DNA of 64,000 bases from JANQEU01 sp965601455 (GCA_965601455.1 OZ271831.1:3224001-3288000), one strand, 5' to 3'; counted from the stretch's first letter, positions 18,619 to 27,968 are shown. Notes: a model not told the origin generated them from the sequence alone. Numbers and translations: made by a program.

Positions 18619-20799
18619 ATGAAAGCTCAATCCATTATCTCTATTTTTTGTGTTCTACTTGCTCTTAACTCCTTCGCACAAGAGTACCCATTTCGTGATA
18701 CGTCATTGCCGATAGAAGAGCGAATAAGTGACCTGATCAGTCGATTAACTCTTAAGGAGAAGACTCAACAAATGCTAATGAATACACCCGCTATCGATCG
18801 CCTTGGAATACCTCCTTACGATTGGTGGAACGAAGCACTTCATGGTGTTGGTCGCTCAGGAAACGCCACCATTTTCCCTCAGGCTATTGGAATGGCAGCG
18901 ACTTTTGATGAAGACCTGATTTTGAGAGTGTCCACAGCTGTCTCAGATGAGGCGAGAGCCATGCATAATGCCTCTGTAAGAAAGGGCAATTATATGCGTT
19001 ATAGCGGTCTTACCTTTTGGACCCCGAACGTAAATATTTTTCGTGATCCAAGATGGGGACGCGGTCAGGAAACGTATGGCGAGGATCCCTATCTGACAAG
19101 TGTTTTAGGGAGTGCATTTGTCCGTGGCCTGCAGGGTGATGATCCGAACTATTTAAAAACTGCAGCTTGTGCCAAGCACTACGCTGTACACAGCGGACCG
19201 GAAAAGCTTAGACACGAGTTTAACGCAGTGGTGTCAGATAAGGACTTATATGAAACCTACTTACCAGCATTTAAGTCGCTCGTTGATGCTGGTGTTGAAT
19301 CGGTGATGTGTGCCTATAACCGCACTAATGACGAGCCTTGCTGTGGCAGTAACTTCCTGCTACAGGAAATACTTCGTGAAGAATGGGGATTTGACGGGCA
19401 CATCGTAAGTGACTGTTGGGCAATTGTTGACTTCTTCTCGGAGAATGGCCATGGAACAGTTGATTCGGATAAGGAAGCTGCAGCCTTGGCCTTGAAGAGT
19501 GGTGTAAACGTAAATTGTGGTAGCACATTCAACGTTTTGGATGATGCCGTAAGAGAAGGTTTGGTGAGCGAAGAAGAGGTTAATGAAAAACTGGCTAAGC
19601 TTCTCGAAACACGTTTTGAATTGGGCCTTTTTGACCCGATTGAGGCTAACCCCTACAATAGTATTCCTATAGAAGTAGTGAACAGCGAGGAACATCGCCA
19701 GTTAGCCTATGAAGCGGCCGCGAAATCCTATGTTTTATTGAAGAACAATGGTGTTCTTCCTTTGAAAAATGATTTAAACCGTTACTATGTAGTCGGACCA
19801 AATGCCGCTTCTATTGACGCATTACTTGGAAATTACTTTGGAGTTAATCCAAACCTGGTGACTGTTCTTGAAGGAGTAGCCAGTCGTATTGCTCCCGGAA
19901 GCCAGTTACAATATAGTCCCGGAACCACCCTGGATCGACCAAATGTCAACCCGGTCGATTGGTCTTCCGGAGAGGCAGCTGTATCCGATGTGACCATCAT
20001 GGTAATGGGCTTGACACGTCATGTTGAAGGCGAAGAGGGTGAGTCTATCTCCTCCCCTTATTTCGGTGATCGGATAGACTACAACATTCCACAAAATCAA
20101 ATTGATTACCTGAGAAAGATAACCAGTCACGATAAGCCAGTGATTGCTGTTGTCACCGGAGGTTGTCCCATGAACCTGGCTGAAGTCCACGAGTTGGCGG
20201 ACGCTGTGCTATTTATCTGGTACCCAGGTGAAGAAGGAGGGAGCGCCGTAGCCGACGTGCTTTTTGGCGATGTCTCCCCAAGCGGGAAATTGCCTTTAAC
20301 GTTCCCTAAATCATTAGATCAGCTACCTGAGTACGAAAACTATGACATGGCAGGAAGGACTTACCGGTACATGACGCAAGAGCCGATGTACCCTTTCGGG
20401 TTTGGACTTAGCTATACGAGTTTCTTGTATTCTGAAGCTAGTCTTTCTTCAGAAAGCATTAAAAAGAATGGCTCTACCACCTTCTCTTTCACTCTCACCA
20501 ACGATGGTGAATACGAGGCGGAAGAAGTTGTACAACTATACATTACGGATGTTGATGCTAGCGTAGATGCCCCCCTCTTTTCATTGAAGGGAATGCAGCG
20601 CGTGAGAATGGCTGGAAAGGAAAGCAAGGAACTTAAGTTTGATATAACTCCGGACATGCTGGAAATTGTGAACAACGCCGGTGAGTCGATATTGGAAAAA
20701 GGTGAATTCAGAATTTATGCAGCATCAAGTCTTCCCGGAAGCCGATCTGAAGATCTTGGGATATCAAAACCCGCGATGGTCACACTGGAGGTTAAATAA
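18619..20799 (+). CDS. GH3 beta-glycosidase (beta-glucosidase/beta-xylosidase type)
   Basis: This exported glycoside hydrolase has about 726 residues. The start at ATG 18619 puts a signal peptide at the N-terminus (MKAQSIISIFCVLLALNSFAQ); an upstream ATG at 18565 would place 18 odd residues before it. The GH3 N-terminal barrel contains NIFRDPRWGRGQETYGEDP and KHYAVHSGPE, with the catalytic nucleophile Asp 265 in IVSDCWA. The alpha/beta sandwich domain (GGCPMNLAEV, YPGEEGGSAVADVLFG) and a C-terminal fibronectin-III-like domain follow. Sequence alone does not separate glucosidase from xylosidase activity; the RHEFNAVVSDKDLYETYLP segment resembles beta-xylosidase relatives. It is divergent from galK. 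Confidence 0.9.
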   Translation: MKAQSIISIFCVLLALNSFAQEYPFRDTSLPIEERISDLISRLTLKEKTQQMLMNTPAIDRLGIPPYDWWNEALHGVGRSGNATIFPQAIGMAATFDEDLILRVSTAVSDEARAMHNASVRKGNYMRYSGLTFWTPNVNIFRDPRWGRGQETYGEDPYLTSVLGSAFVRGLQGDDPNYLKTAACAKHYAVHSGPEKLRHEFNAVVSDKDLYETYLPAFKSLVDAGVESVMCAYNRTNDEPCCGSNFLLQEILREEWGFDGHIVSDCWAIVDFFSENGHGTVDSDKEAAALALKSGVNVNCGSTFNVLDDAVREGLVSEEEVNEKLAKLLETRFELGLFDPIEANPYNSIPIEVVNSEEHRQLAYEAAAKSYVLLKNNGVLPLKNDLNRYYVVGPNAASIDALLGNYFGVNPNLVTVLEGVASRIAPGSQLQYSPGTTLDRPNVNPVDWSSGEAAVSDVTIMVMGLTRHVEGEEGESISSPYFGDRIDYNIPQNQIDYLRKITSHDKPVIAVVTGGCPMNLAEVHELADAVLFIWYPGEEGGSAVADVLFGDVSPSGKLPLTFPKSLDQLPEYENYDMAGRTYRYMTQEPMYPFGFGLSYTSFLYSEASLSSESIKKNGSTTFSFTLTNDGEYEAEEVVQLYITDVDASVDAPLFSLKGMQRVRMAGKESKELKFDITPDMLEIVNNAGESILEKGEFRIYAASSLPGSRSEDLGISKPAMVTLEVK

Positions 20800-20863
20800 G
20801 GAGTGGTAAACTCCTATTTGAATAACTTGACCAAGAGTACGTTAGAATCAGTTTTCCAGCAAA

Positions 20864-21421
20864 TTAGTACTCATAAACAGCGGCCTTTCGGTCCAGGTCC
20901 AGCAACTTGCGCAAGTTGAAAACCAGCTGATTAAAGAGCTCACTGGGTTGTTCCCTATCACCAATGATTCTTAAAATCCTCAACTCATCCCCAGGAGTAT
21001 CCAGACTAATAGAATGGTGATACTCCTTGGTTGTTTCCCGGGAGGCCGTTGCATATTCATCCATAAACTGAGAGCTTACTTTAATGTCTCGGATTTTTCG
21101 AAATGGAATGATTATTTCCTTATTCCCTCTTTTAATCTGTAGTGATCGGCTATCCAAATTAAAAATCAAAACTGATCTTCCGGACGATTTCCTGAGAGAG
21201 GTATACAATACGATAACTCCAAAAAGAGTCACCAGGCTACCAAATAGCAAGAAGGCAAGGGTGAAGAAAAGCCCGGAAATTATAACTATAACAGACACTA
21301 CGGCGATGAAATTTCTTACAAAAGCCGAGTGCCGAATTCTTAATTCACTATCACTCTCACGAATGATGTATCCGTTATCCTCAAGCAGACGGATAACCTC
21401 TTTTTTCAAAAAAGACTTCAT
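20864..21421 (-). CDS. membrane protein of unknown function, PH-like domain
   Basis: This 185-residue protein (ATG 21421, MKSFLKKEVIRLLEDNG) has two adjacent transmembrane helices at about residues 37-80. A beta-rich soluble part follows, resembling bacterial PH-like domains (LIFNLDSRSLQIKRG, IIIPFRKIRDIKVSS). A longer reading starts with TTG at 21526, but it would touch the divergent haloperoxidase gene and lacks support. No family or function is recognised. It converges on the GH3 gene and has no operon partner. Confidence 0.6.
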   Translation of the reverse strand: MKSFLKKEVIRLLEDNGYIIRESDSELRIRHSAFVRNFIAVVSVIVIISGLFFTLAFLLFGSLVTLFGVIVLYTSLRKSSGRSVLIFNLDSRSLQIKRGNKEIIIPFRKIRDIKVSSQFMDEYATASRETTKEYHHSISLDTPGDELRILRIIGDREQPSELFNQLVFNLRKLLDLDRKAAVYEY

Positions 21422-21525
21422 TTTCAGGCGGGATGATTCAATTAGAAAGTTAAACAATTTCAATATCACTGTAAAAAGACCAATTCTTTCGACCAGTTTT
21501 ATATCTTCACATATATCCCCATTCA

Positions 21526-23703
21526 ATGAAAAGAACTGGCATAATCGTCTGTTTTTTCTTGACCCTAACCCTTGTAACCAATGCGCAACATTCGGTTGCC
21601 AGGAAATGGAATGAGGTTCTGCTTGAGGCTATTCGAAACGATCTTGCCCGCCCCACTGTCCATGCACGGAATCTTTTCCATATTTCTGCCGCCATGTACG
21701 ACTCATGGGCGATCTATGATCAAACGGCTTCTACTTATTTCCTAAATAACCAACTGGCAGATTGTCCATGTACCCTTGAAAGTCAACCATCTGATCCCGC
21801 ACTCTTGCGAGAGGAGGCACTGTCATACGCTGCTTATCGACTTATCATGCATCGCTTTGAATCGTCGCCCGGTGCAAGTGAGACATTCGTGTTAGTAAAT
21901 GATCTGATGAATGATTTGGGCTATTCACCAGATATTGAATCAACAAACTTCGAAGAAGGAGCGGCACAACTGGGTAATTACATAGCGGATTGCATCATTG
22001 AATTCGGTTTAAATGATGGCTCTAATGAAATCAACGATTACGCCAATCTTTATTACAGACCGGTAAATCGTTCAATCGATCCCAGGTTTCCGGGTACCGA
22101 CTTGCTCTATCCAAATAACTGGCAACCAATTACTTTCAATCTTTTCGTTGATCAATCAGGAAACATCTTTAATGAAATTACCACTGAATTTCTAAGTCCG
22201 GAATGGGGAGAAGTAACTCCTTTTGCCATGGATCAATCGGATATGAAGGTATTATTGAAGGGAGACCAGGAATTCAGGATTTATCATGATCCAGGTCCAC
22301 CACCCTATCTCGACCGTAATAATTCACCGGGAAGTCAGGCATATAAGTGGGGATTCACATTAGTTTCCATTTGGCAAAGTCATCATGACCCAAGCGATGG
22401 GGTGCTATGGGACATCAGTCCAGCCTCAATTGGAAATTTGCCTTCATTACCCGAATCTTTCGAAGAGTATCCGGAATTCTATAACCTAATCAACGGAGGG
22501 GATAACAGCCTGGGGCGTTCGTTAAACCCGGTTACCGGAGAACCATACACTCCACAAATTGTTCCCAGAAGTGATTACACCCGTGTGCTTGCTGAATTCT
22601 GGGCCGACGGTCCTGATTCTGAGACCCCTCCGGGACATTGGTACACCATCTTGAACTATGTCACGGATCAACAAGGATTTGAACGAAAGTTCGAAGGTGA
22701 TGGAGAGGAAATGGATCCGTTGGAATGGGATGTTAAAAGTTACTTCACACTTGGTGGGGCTATGCACGATGCCGCCATAAGCGCATGGAGTGTAAAGGGC
22801 TGGTACGATTATGTTCGTCCAATCTCAGCTTTACGTTATATGGCTGGAATGGGTCAGGCTAGTGACGCGGCTTTACCAAATTATAACCCTTTTGGAATCG
22901 TTCTTCAGGAAGGATATGTTGAACTGGTTTTTCCAGGTGACCCACTGGCAGGTGCCAATGGTGAGCATATAAATAAGATAAAACTCAATACCTGGAGAGG
23001 TCCGGATTTTATTGATAACCCGGACTCAACAATTGCGGGAGTGGGTTGGATCCTGGCCGAAAACTGGTGGCCCTATCAACGACCGACTTTTGTTTCACCG
23101 CCTTTTGCCGGTTACGTATCTGGTCATTCAACATATAGCCGAGCCGCAGCAGAGGTCCTAACTGCTTTTACTGGTAGTGAATACTTTCCAGGTGGAATGG
23201 GGGAATTTGTAGCAAAAAAGGATGCCTTTCTTGTTTTCGAGGACGGTCCCAGCCAAGACATTACCCTACAATGGGCAACCTACCGGGACGCCTCGGATCA
23301 ATGTAGTTTATCAAGGATTTGGGGTGGGATCCATCCTCCAGCCGATGACATTCCCGGAAGAAAAATGGGCATTGTAATCGGACTGGATGCATTCGATTTG
23401 GCCAAAAAATACTTCGAAGGCCAGGTTCTTAATGTATTAAGTCTGGATAAAAAATCACAAATCTCTTTGTATCCTAACCCTGTCCAATCTGGAAAGGTGT
23501 TACACCTCATGATCCCGGAACTTGGTAATGAGATTAGTGTGCAACTAATGGATTTGAATGGGAAAACACATTATCAAACCGGAACGATCCAGAATTCAGG
23601 AAGCATGGAACTGAATATCCCAACTGTTCCTTCTGGAGTATATGTTTTACGGGTATCAGGGTTGGATGGTGTCCGATCTCGGTTAGTATACGTTTCTGAC
23701 TAA
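21526..23703 (+). CDS. vanadium-dependent haloperoxidase-like protein with type IX secretion signal
   Basis: This 725-residue exported protein has a signal peptide (MKRTGIIVCFFLTLTLVTNA). The large helical domain carries the three vanadate/phosphate-binding blocks of the PAP2/haloperoxidase superfamily: YVRPISALRY, GYVSGHSTYSRAAAEVL and SRIWGGIHPPADDIPGR. The known families oxidise halides with hydrogen peroxide or hydrolyse phosphate esters; which applies here is open. The last ~80 residues (ISLYPNPVQSGKVL to PSGVYVLRVSG) form a type A C-terminal sorting domain, so the protein should cross the outer membrane by the type IX system. It stands alone between a divergent membrane-protein gene and a convergent CotH-like gene. 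Confidence 0.82.
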   Translation: MKRTGIIVCFFLTLTLVTNAQHSVARKWNEVLLEAIRNDLARPTVHARNLFHISAAMYDSWAIYDQTASTYFLNNQLADCPCTLESQPSDPALLREEALSYAAYRLIMHRFESSPGASETFVLVNDLMNDLGYSPDIESTNFEEGAAQLGNYIADCIIEFGLNDGSNEINDYANLYYRPVNRSIDPRFPGTDLLYPNNWQPITFNLFVDQSGNIFNEITTEFLSPEWGEVTPFAMDQSDMKVLLKGDQEFRIYHDPGPPPYLDRNNSPGSQAYKWGFTLVSIWQSHHDPSDGVLWDISPASIGNLPSLPESFEEYPEFYNLINGGDNSLGRSLNPVTGEPYTPQIVPRSDYTRVLAEFWADGPDSETPPGHWYTILNYVTDQQGFERKFEGDGEEMDPLEWDVKSYFTLGGAMHDAAISAWSVKGWYDYVRPISALRYMAGMGQASDAALPNYNPFGIVLQEGYVELVFPGDPLAGANGEHINKIKLNTWRGPDFIDNPDSTIAGVGWILAENWWPYQRPTFVSPPFAGYVSGHSTYSRAAAEVLTAFTGSEYFPGGMGEFVAKKDAFLVFEDGPSQDITLQWATYRDASDQCSLSRIWGGIHPPADDIPGRKMGIVIGLDAFDLAKKYFEGQVLNVLSLDKKSQISLYPNPVQSGKVLHLMIPELGNEISVQLMDLNGKTHYQTGTIQNSGSMELNIPTVPSGVYVLRVSGLDGVRSRLVYVSD

Positions 23704-23714
23704 ATGACCCTTAT

Positions 23715-24779
23715 CTACCTGTTAACATGTTTATGATTAACCGGACAAGCATTTAAAATCTCTCTCTGAGCTTTCTTTGGATCGTTGATGGTCTCATAAA
23801 ACTTGTCGAAATACTTCAATGTACCCTTTTTTCTCACCGGATGAAGCCTGGTATCGTTTTCATAAACGGCATAGATCTCTTCTTTCTTTTCATTGAAATA
23901 AGCGAAGGTCTTCTCATACTCCCCCGGTTGCCGACAAAAACCCCTGAAAAGACGTTGACGTACGCTATTGATGGGTAACTCTTCATTGGGTACGGCATAT
24001 CCAATGGCGATAGCACCAGCGTAGTCAAAATCATAGGGTACAGGAACAGGTGGCATTCGATCGTCCTCATTAAAACCCATCAGCATTATGTTATGAAATT
24101 TAGATACTGCCCAGTCGGTGTTGCCAATCATGAACTGAAATACCGTCATCCGATCCAATGCCTCCCGGTTACACAGATCTTGAACCAATACCGGTTTTTC
24201 AAGCATGTACATGTTGTTTCGGTAGGCCATTACATGATCCTCCTCTCTAAAAATTCCGTATCTCTCAATTTCAGTACTATTGGATGCTGAATCGATGTAG
24301 TTAATTTTAAGTAGACGCACTCGTACACTGTAATCCGTTAAAACATTATAATGCTTATAGGTGAGGTATTCCTGTAGTATATAATCATCAAATGTTTTGG
24401 TTGTCCTGCAATGAGTAACTAGTTTGATTTTATCCTGACCTGCAAACAGATTGTCATCATTACCTTTTTTCTTGAAATTCAATCGTAAAGGAGGAAATGG
24501 ACACACGGAAGGTTTTGATCTATTGTTACCCCTCACCCTGATCTCACAATCAACTTTCACTGGTTTCCCCTGATCATCATAATAGGTAAGCTCGCACCAA
24601 CGTTCTTTTCTTACCTCCAGATCAGTTGTTACCTCCTTTATATTGAACTTCAGATCAATGGCAAGAATATCATCATCCTGAAATAGAGGAGATGTCGCAG
24701 CTTTCTCCAAAGACTTCTGTGCGGAAGTGGATAGTGAAATAAAAACAGCAAGAATGAAAAAGCTGAATTTGGACTTCAT
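23715..24779 (-). CDS. CotH-like (atypical kinase family) exported protein
   Basis: This protein has 354 residues from the ATG at 24779, giving a signal peptide (MKSKFSFFILAVFISLSTSA). An ATG at 24857 would add 26 residues and lie only 3 bp after the upstream gene's stop. The mature part resembles CotH spore-coat kinases: an RGNNRSKPS block, PLRLNFKKKG, then WAVSKFHNIML and PVPYDFDYAGA, which correspond to the catalytic-loop and metal-binding regions. CotH proteins are atypical protein kinases; activity here is an inference. It is the last gene of an apparent operon with a HlyD-like protein and a DUF4956 membrane protein. Confidence 0.65.
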   Translation of the reverse strand: MKSKFSFFILAVFISLSTSAQKSLEKAATSPLFQDDDILAIDLKFNIKEVTTDLEVRKERWCELTYYDDQGKPVKVDCEIRVRGNNRSKPSVCPFPPLRLNFKKKGNDDNLFAGQDKIKLVTHCRTTKTFDDYILQEYLTYKHYNVLTDYSVRVRLLKINYIDSASNSTEIERYGIFREEDHVMAYRNNMYMLEKPVLVQDLCNREALDRMTVFQFMIGNTDWAVSKFHNIMLMGFNEDDRMPPVPVPYDFDYAGAIAIGYAVPNEELPINSVRQRLFRGFCRQPGEYEKTFAYFNEKKEEIYAVYENDTRLHPVRKKGTLKYFDKFYETINDPKKAQREILNACPVNHKHVNR

Positions 24780-24860
24780 GGTATTCACTGGAGGGTTAGT
24801 TGGAAGATAAAAAAAATAAAAGCCATTAGCTACCAAACCATTGACTAATAGGTGCATACT

Positions 24861-25763
24861 TTACCTTAGTATATAGACGTTGACCTTCTCTCCATTAAGG
24901 AATTCGTTATTCTCCGGTATTTTGATGAATATCTCCTGGCCATAAGACTGGGTCTCAGAGGATGGATTTAGCATAGCCGGATAAGGTATAATTCGGTTTC
25001 CTACGTCTGTGATTTTACCCTCAATACTATACGTTCGATTCGTACATCGCACTAAAACATTTGAATTGATAAGATCACCTGTTGCCCTTCGCTCATCATA
25101 GTAAGCCTTGATCATCGTTGGCTTACCACTATAAAGAGTAAGGATGTTGGTATAAGGTGCAACCAGTTCATCCAGGTTAACTGTTACATTACCAATAATC
25201 CCATCAAACTTGGCAAGCGCCACCAAGTAAGATGTCTGATGCGTGAGGTTGTCCAAAAGATCATCGATCGCCCGAATTTGAGTACGAAGTGCCGACGTAT
25301 CGACAGACAATTGGTCAAGAAGCTCCTGGTTACGGGTCCGGTTTTGTTCAAGTAAATCATGAATCTGATCGGTTAAGTTCGGGTTGCTAACATCCGAGGC
25401 CAAATTCCTTAATCGTTCCATTTCCTGGTTCGTCTGTCCGACCGCCGTGCCTAAGCTGCTAAAGTACTGGCCAACGGCCTGATCAAGGTTCATTTCAAGA
25501 CGATGCCGCTCCGTTTCCAATCTTCTTATTTCTGCTATCAGTCCCGGTTGATCCACTTCCAACAGAACATCTCCGGAATCGACTTGTTGTCCTGGGACAA
25601 CATGAATAGCCTTAATTCGAACAGGTTGTTGATAGCTGATGGTATATACGTTATTTTCCACTTGTGCTATCATTACATTCGAGCGGTCCTGAGAGATCAT
25701 GGATATACCGACCAAAACCATGATAATTAAAATCCAGAATCCGAAGAAAACCTTACTCCCCAT
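24861..25763 (-). CDS. HlyD-like membrane-anchored periplasmic adaptor
   Basis: This 300-residue protein has an N-terminal membrane anchor (residues 5-24). A biotinyl-lipoyl-like half-motif follows (RIKAIHVVPGQQVDSGDVLL), then a long coiled-coil region at about 75-175, the second lipoyl half and a beta-barrel (FDGIIGNVTVNLDELVAPYT). That is the layout of membrane fusion proteins of secretion and efflux systems. No ABC, RND or outer-membrane channel gene is adjacent. Its start overlaps the stop of the DUF4956 gene (TAATG), so the two are translationally coupled and may form a complex. Confidence 0.72.
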   Translation of the reverse strand: MGSKVFFGFWILIIMVLVGISMISQDRSNVMIAQVENNVYTISYQQPVRIKAIHVVPGQQVDSGDVLLEVDQPGLIAEIRRLETERHRLEMNLDQAVGQYFSSLGTAVGQTNQEMERLRNLASDVSNPNLTDQIHDLLEQNRTRNQELLDQLSVDTSALRTQIRAIDDLLDNLTHQTSYLVALAKFDGIIGNVTVNLDELVAPYTNILTLYSGKPTMIKAYYDERRATGDLINSNVLVRCTNRTYSIEGKITDVGNRIIPYPAMLNPSSETQSYGQEIFIKIPENNEFLNGEKVNVYILR

Positions 25764-26431
25764 TATAACCGGTTATTTGCCCTCTTTTCAATTCGAACTT
25801 CGCTCAAACCCTCTACGGTTTTTAAGTGATTGAAGAGTTCTTTGCTACTGATGTCGTCCTTCATGCGGACAACATATTCAGAACGAAGTATATCTATATT
25901 CCTTCTTTGCGTAATTAAATCGGCCTCCTTGCAGAAATTGTTTAGTTCCTTGGCCAATAATGATTCCTCCTGATTGTGAATAATAACCAAATCAAACTGT
26001 TCTTCGTTAATAGTCCGATATTTTGAGTTTGCAAGCATAAAAGAAATTGCACAGAAGATGATTGTACCAGCTATCGCAATCTGATAACCATAGACACCGG
26101 TGGCGATACCAATAGAAATTGCTGCAAACATGAAAATAATGTTGCGTGGATTCTGAATCATGGTACGGAATCGAATAATCGCAACGGCTCCGATAATTCC
26201 AAAACCTATCGCCAGATTGCTACCGACAGCCATCATAATCATGGAAGTAACCACCGCACTGAGAACCATTGCCTGAAAGAAGCTATTCGGAAAACCTGGC
26301 CCCTTGTAAGTCCATTGATAGGTCAGTGCAATAAAGGTGCTTAATACGAAAGAAAGCAAGAGGGAGAATATGGCAACCTCAAATGAAGGAAAGTCATAAT
26401 AAAGCGTGCCCTCAAGAAAACTCTCTAACAT
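25763..26431 (-). CDS. DUF4956 membrane protein
   Basis: This 222-residue inner-membrane protein has four hydrophobic helices in its first ~140 residues and a soluble C-terminal domain ending KTVEGLSEVRIEKR. The conserved membrane core GFGIIGAVAIIRFRTMIQNPRNIIFMF (quoted only in part: AIIRFRTMIQNPRNIIF) is the DUF4956 signature. DUF4956 genes often accompany polyphosphate-polymerase (VTC-like) and CotH genes in bacteria. Here CotH-like and HlyD-like partners are present but no VTC-like gene is visible. The gene is first in the three-gene run. Function is unknown. Confidence 0.75.
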   Translation of the reverse strand: MLESFLEGTLYYDFPSFEVAIFSLLLSFVLSTFIALTYQWTYKGPGFPNSFFQAMVLSAVVTSMIMMAVGSNLAIGFGIIGAVAIIRFRTMIQNPRNIIFMFAAISIGIATGVYGYQIAIAGTIIFCAISFMLANSKYRTINEEQFDLVIIHNQEESLLAKELNNFCKEADLITQRRNIDILRSEYVVRMKDDISSKELFNHLKTVEGLSEVRIEKRANNRL

Positions 26432-26742
26432 AGTACTGGTTGTGTTGCTGGTGTTTGTTTAAATATAGACATATTGACTATTTCTCTGCAGAAATTTGCA
26501 AAGACAAACAAAAACCTGGAACAGGAACTCCAATGTTGAGGAATATTTGGAAGTGATCAAACTTGATTCAAGACCATTTCAGGAAAACAATATCGATTCA
26601 TCCACATTCAATAAATTGAATACTCTGAATACCCCTTGACAGGTGGAAGAACAAAGAGAAGGACGTTTTCAAAGTGTAGCGACCTTCTCCAGAGAACTAG
26701 TCCGGAGAAAGTCGATCACAACAGGATCAAGATTTAAAACTC
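26432..26742. other. 311-bp intergenic stretch without a recognised gene
   Basis: This gap lies upstream of the DUF4956 operon and downstream of the B12 operon. It contains an inverted repeat (TTCTCC at 26685-26690 and GGAGAA at 26703-26708) with no T-run on either side, and a short reading frame on the + strand ending near 26,638 with no convincing start codon. I see no RNA gene and no clear terminator. Confidence 0.5.
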
Positions 26743-26895
26743 CTAAATCCCTTTAGGTACATTCTTATGATGGTATGGGCAATGTCGACAGCGGTTGCCA
26801 CAACAATATCCTCTGCTTAAATGGTATTCCTTGGTGAACACCATGAAGCCATTTTCGAAATAATAATCTTTTCCTTCTATGAGTTTTTCCTTCAT
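26743..26895 (-). CDS. DUF5522 small cysteine-rich protein
   Basis: This 50-residue protein starts at ATG 26895, two bases after the stop of the BtuG-like gene, and ends at 26743. The sequence runs DYYFENGFMVFTKEYHLSRG followed by YCCGNRCRHCPYHHKNVPKG. The YHLxRGYCCGxxCRHCPY pattern is the DUF5522 signature; the four cysteines and several histidines look like a small metal site. Such genes are common in Bacteroidota but usually unassigned. Its position as the third gene behind a cobalamin riboswitch suggests expression when vitamin B12 is scarce. That role is inferred. Confidence 0.85.
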   Translation of the reverse strand: MKEKLIEGKDYYFENGFMVFTKEYHLSRGYCCGNRCRHCPYHHKNVPKGI

Positions 26896-26897
26896 AA

Positions 26898-27968
26898 TTA
26901 TTTGAATACACAGCTATTGGGTGCAATCCCTACATCATAAGACCCATTAACGTTCCCACCAAAAGACAAAAACTCGATATATCCGGCAGAAGAAAAGTCC
27001 GGTGCAACGCAACCTATGATCAATTGCTCTTCAGAATCCAGGCTAAATCCATAGTAACTGTTTTCATTAATTGGTGCTGCTGGCAGGGTACTATCCTGAT
27101 CCGTAATCCTATAAATCTGGCCACTATAAAGGTAAAAAATCTCGGAGTTCTCCGGATTGATTTGCAGTTGAGATGGACCTCCTAACCCTTCAAAGGCAAA
27201 CTGAAATAGTATGTCACCAGATGTACTAATCTTTTCTATTGCACCTGGAATACTCTGCTCAACATCAATATTGAAATCCGCATCGAAAGCTAAAAAACCA
27301 GAGGAGGCTACCCAAAGATCACCATTCGCATCCACAGCCAGGCTGTTGGGGTTAAATGACAACTGAAATGTATCGACCACCGTTTCGGAGGTCAAATCAA
27401 TCACCGAAAGAGTATTATCTACGGAAAAACCTCCAACGTTAGTTACATACAACCTATCACCTACTATCAACATTTGATTGGGTCCAGAGCCAACGGGAAT
27501 ACTCTTTTCAACTTCGTAAGTATCGGCATTAATGACTTTCACACTTCCAGTCACTCCATCCGGACCCCAGTCAGAAAGATAGGCTTTGGAACCATTTCCA
27601 ACCACATACCTGGGGCTGGATATATCATTGGTAATAGTGGCAATATTCTCCCACGAATCGACATCGATAACTTCAACTTTCGATGAGTTTTGTACGACAA
27701 TAAAACCGGCACCATTTACGATACTCATGGATTGGGCCTGGTCTCCTAACGGAATCTCATTAACTGATAAAAAAACATCGTTGGATACAGCCTCATCCTG
27801 ATCGCTGTAGAAAGACAATGAGGCATTTCCTGCTCCGAAAGCACCTTCATTTACGATAAAAAAACCTGTGGAAACTGGTACTTCCTTATTCTTCGGTTCA
27901 TCATCGGAACAACCGAGAATTGATAAAACTAGAAATAGTAATGCGTATTGTAAAAATTTGTTATTCAT
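26898..27968 (-). CDS. btuG: surface lipoprotein beta-propeller, BtuG-like cobalamin-binding candidate
   Basis: This 356-residue lipoprotein has a lipobox (LSILGC) followed directly by SDDEP, an acidic stretch like the Bacteroidota surface-export signal. The mature part is a YncE-like beta-propeller of roughly seven blades (KVEVIDVDSWENIATITND, SVKVINADTYEVEKSIPVG, TLSVIDLTSETVVDTFQLS). In Bacteroides, BtuG is a surface propeller that binds B12 with very high affinity and sits on BtuB. The gene overlaps the BtuB-like receptor gene by 4 bp (ATGA) behind a cobalamin riboswitch, which strongly supports the same role. The symbol is by context and fold, not by alignment. Confidence 0.75.
   Translation of the reverse strand: MNNKFLQYALLFLVLSILGCSDDEPKNKEVPVSTGFFIVNEGAFGAGNASLSFYSDQDEAVSNDVFLSVNEIPLGDQAQSMSIVNGAGFIVVQNSSKVEVIDVDSWENIATITNDISSPRYVVGNGSKAYLSDWGPDGVTGSVKVINADTYEVEKSIPVGSGPNQMLIVGDRLYVTNVGGFSVDNTLSVIDLTSETVVDTFQLSFNPNSLAVDANGDLWVASSGFLAFDADFNIDVEQSIPGAIEKISTSGDILFQFAFEGLGGPSQLQINPENSEIFYLYSGQIYRITDQDSTLPAAPINENSYYGFSLDSEEQLIIGCVAPDFSSAGYIEFLSFGGNVNGSYDVGIAPNSCVFK

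Noticed and set aside
20800..20820. GGAGT/ACTCC hairpin after the GH3 gene as a terminator
   Set aside because: The stem has only 5 bp and is followed by TATTTG rather than a clean T-run; evidence is too weak to list.
26685..26708. Inverted repeat TTCTCC/GGAGAA downstream of the DUF5522 gene
   Set aside because: The stem is only 6 bp with a 12-nt loop and there is no T-run on either strand, so it does not qualify as a terminator.
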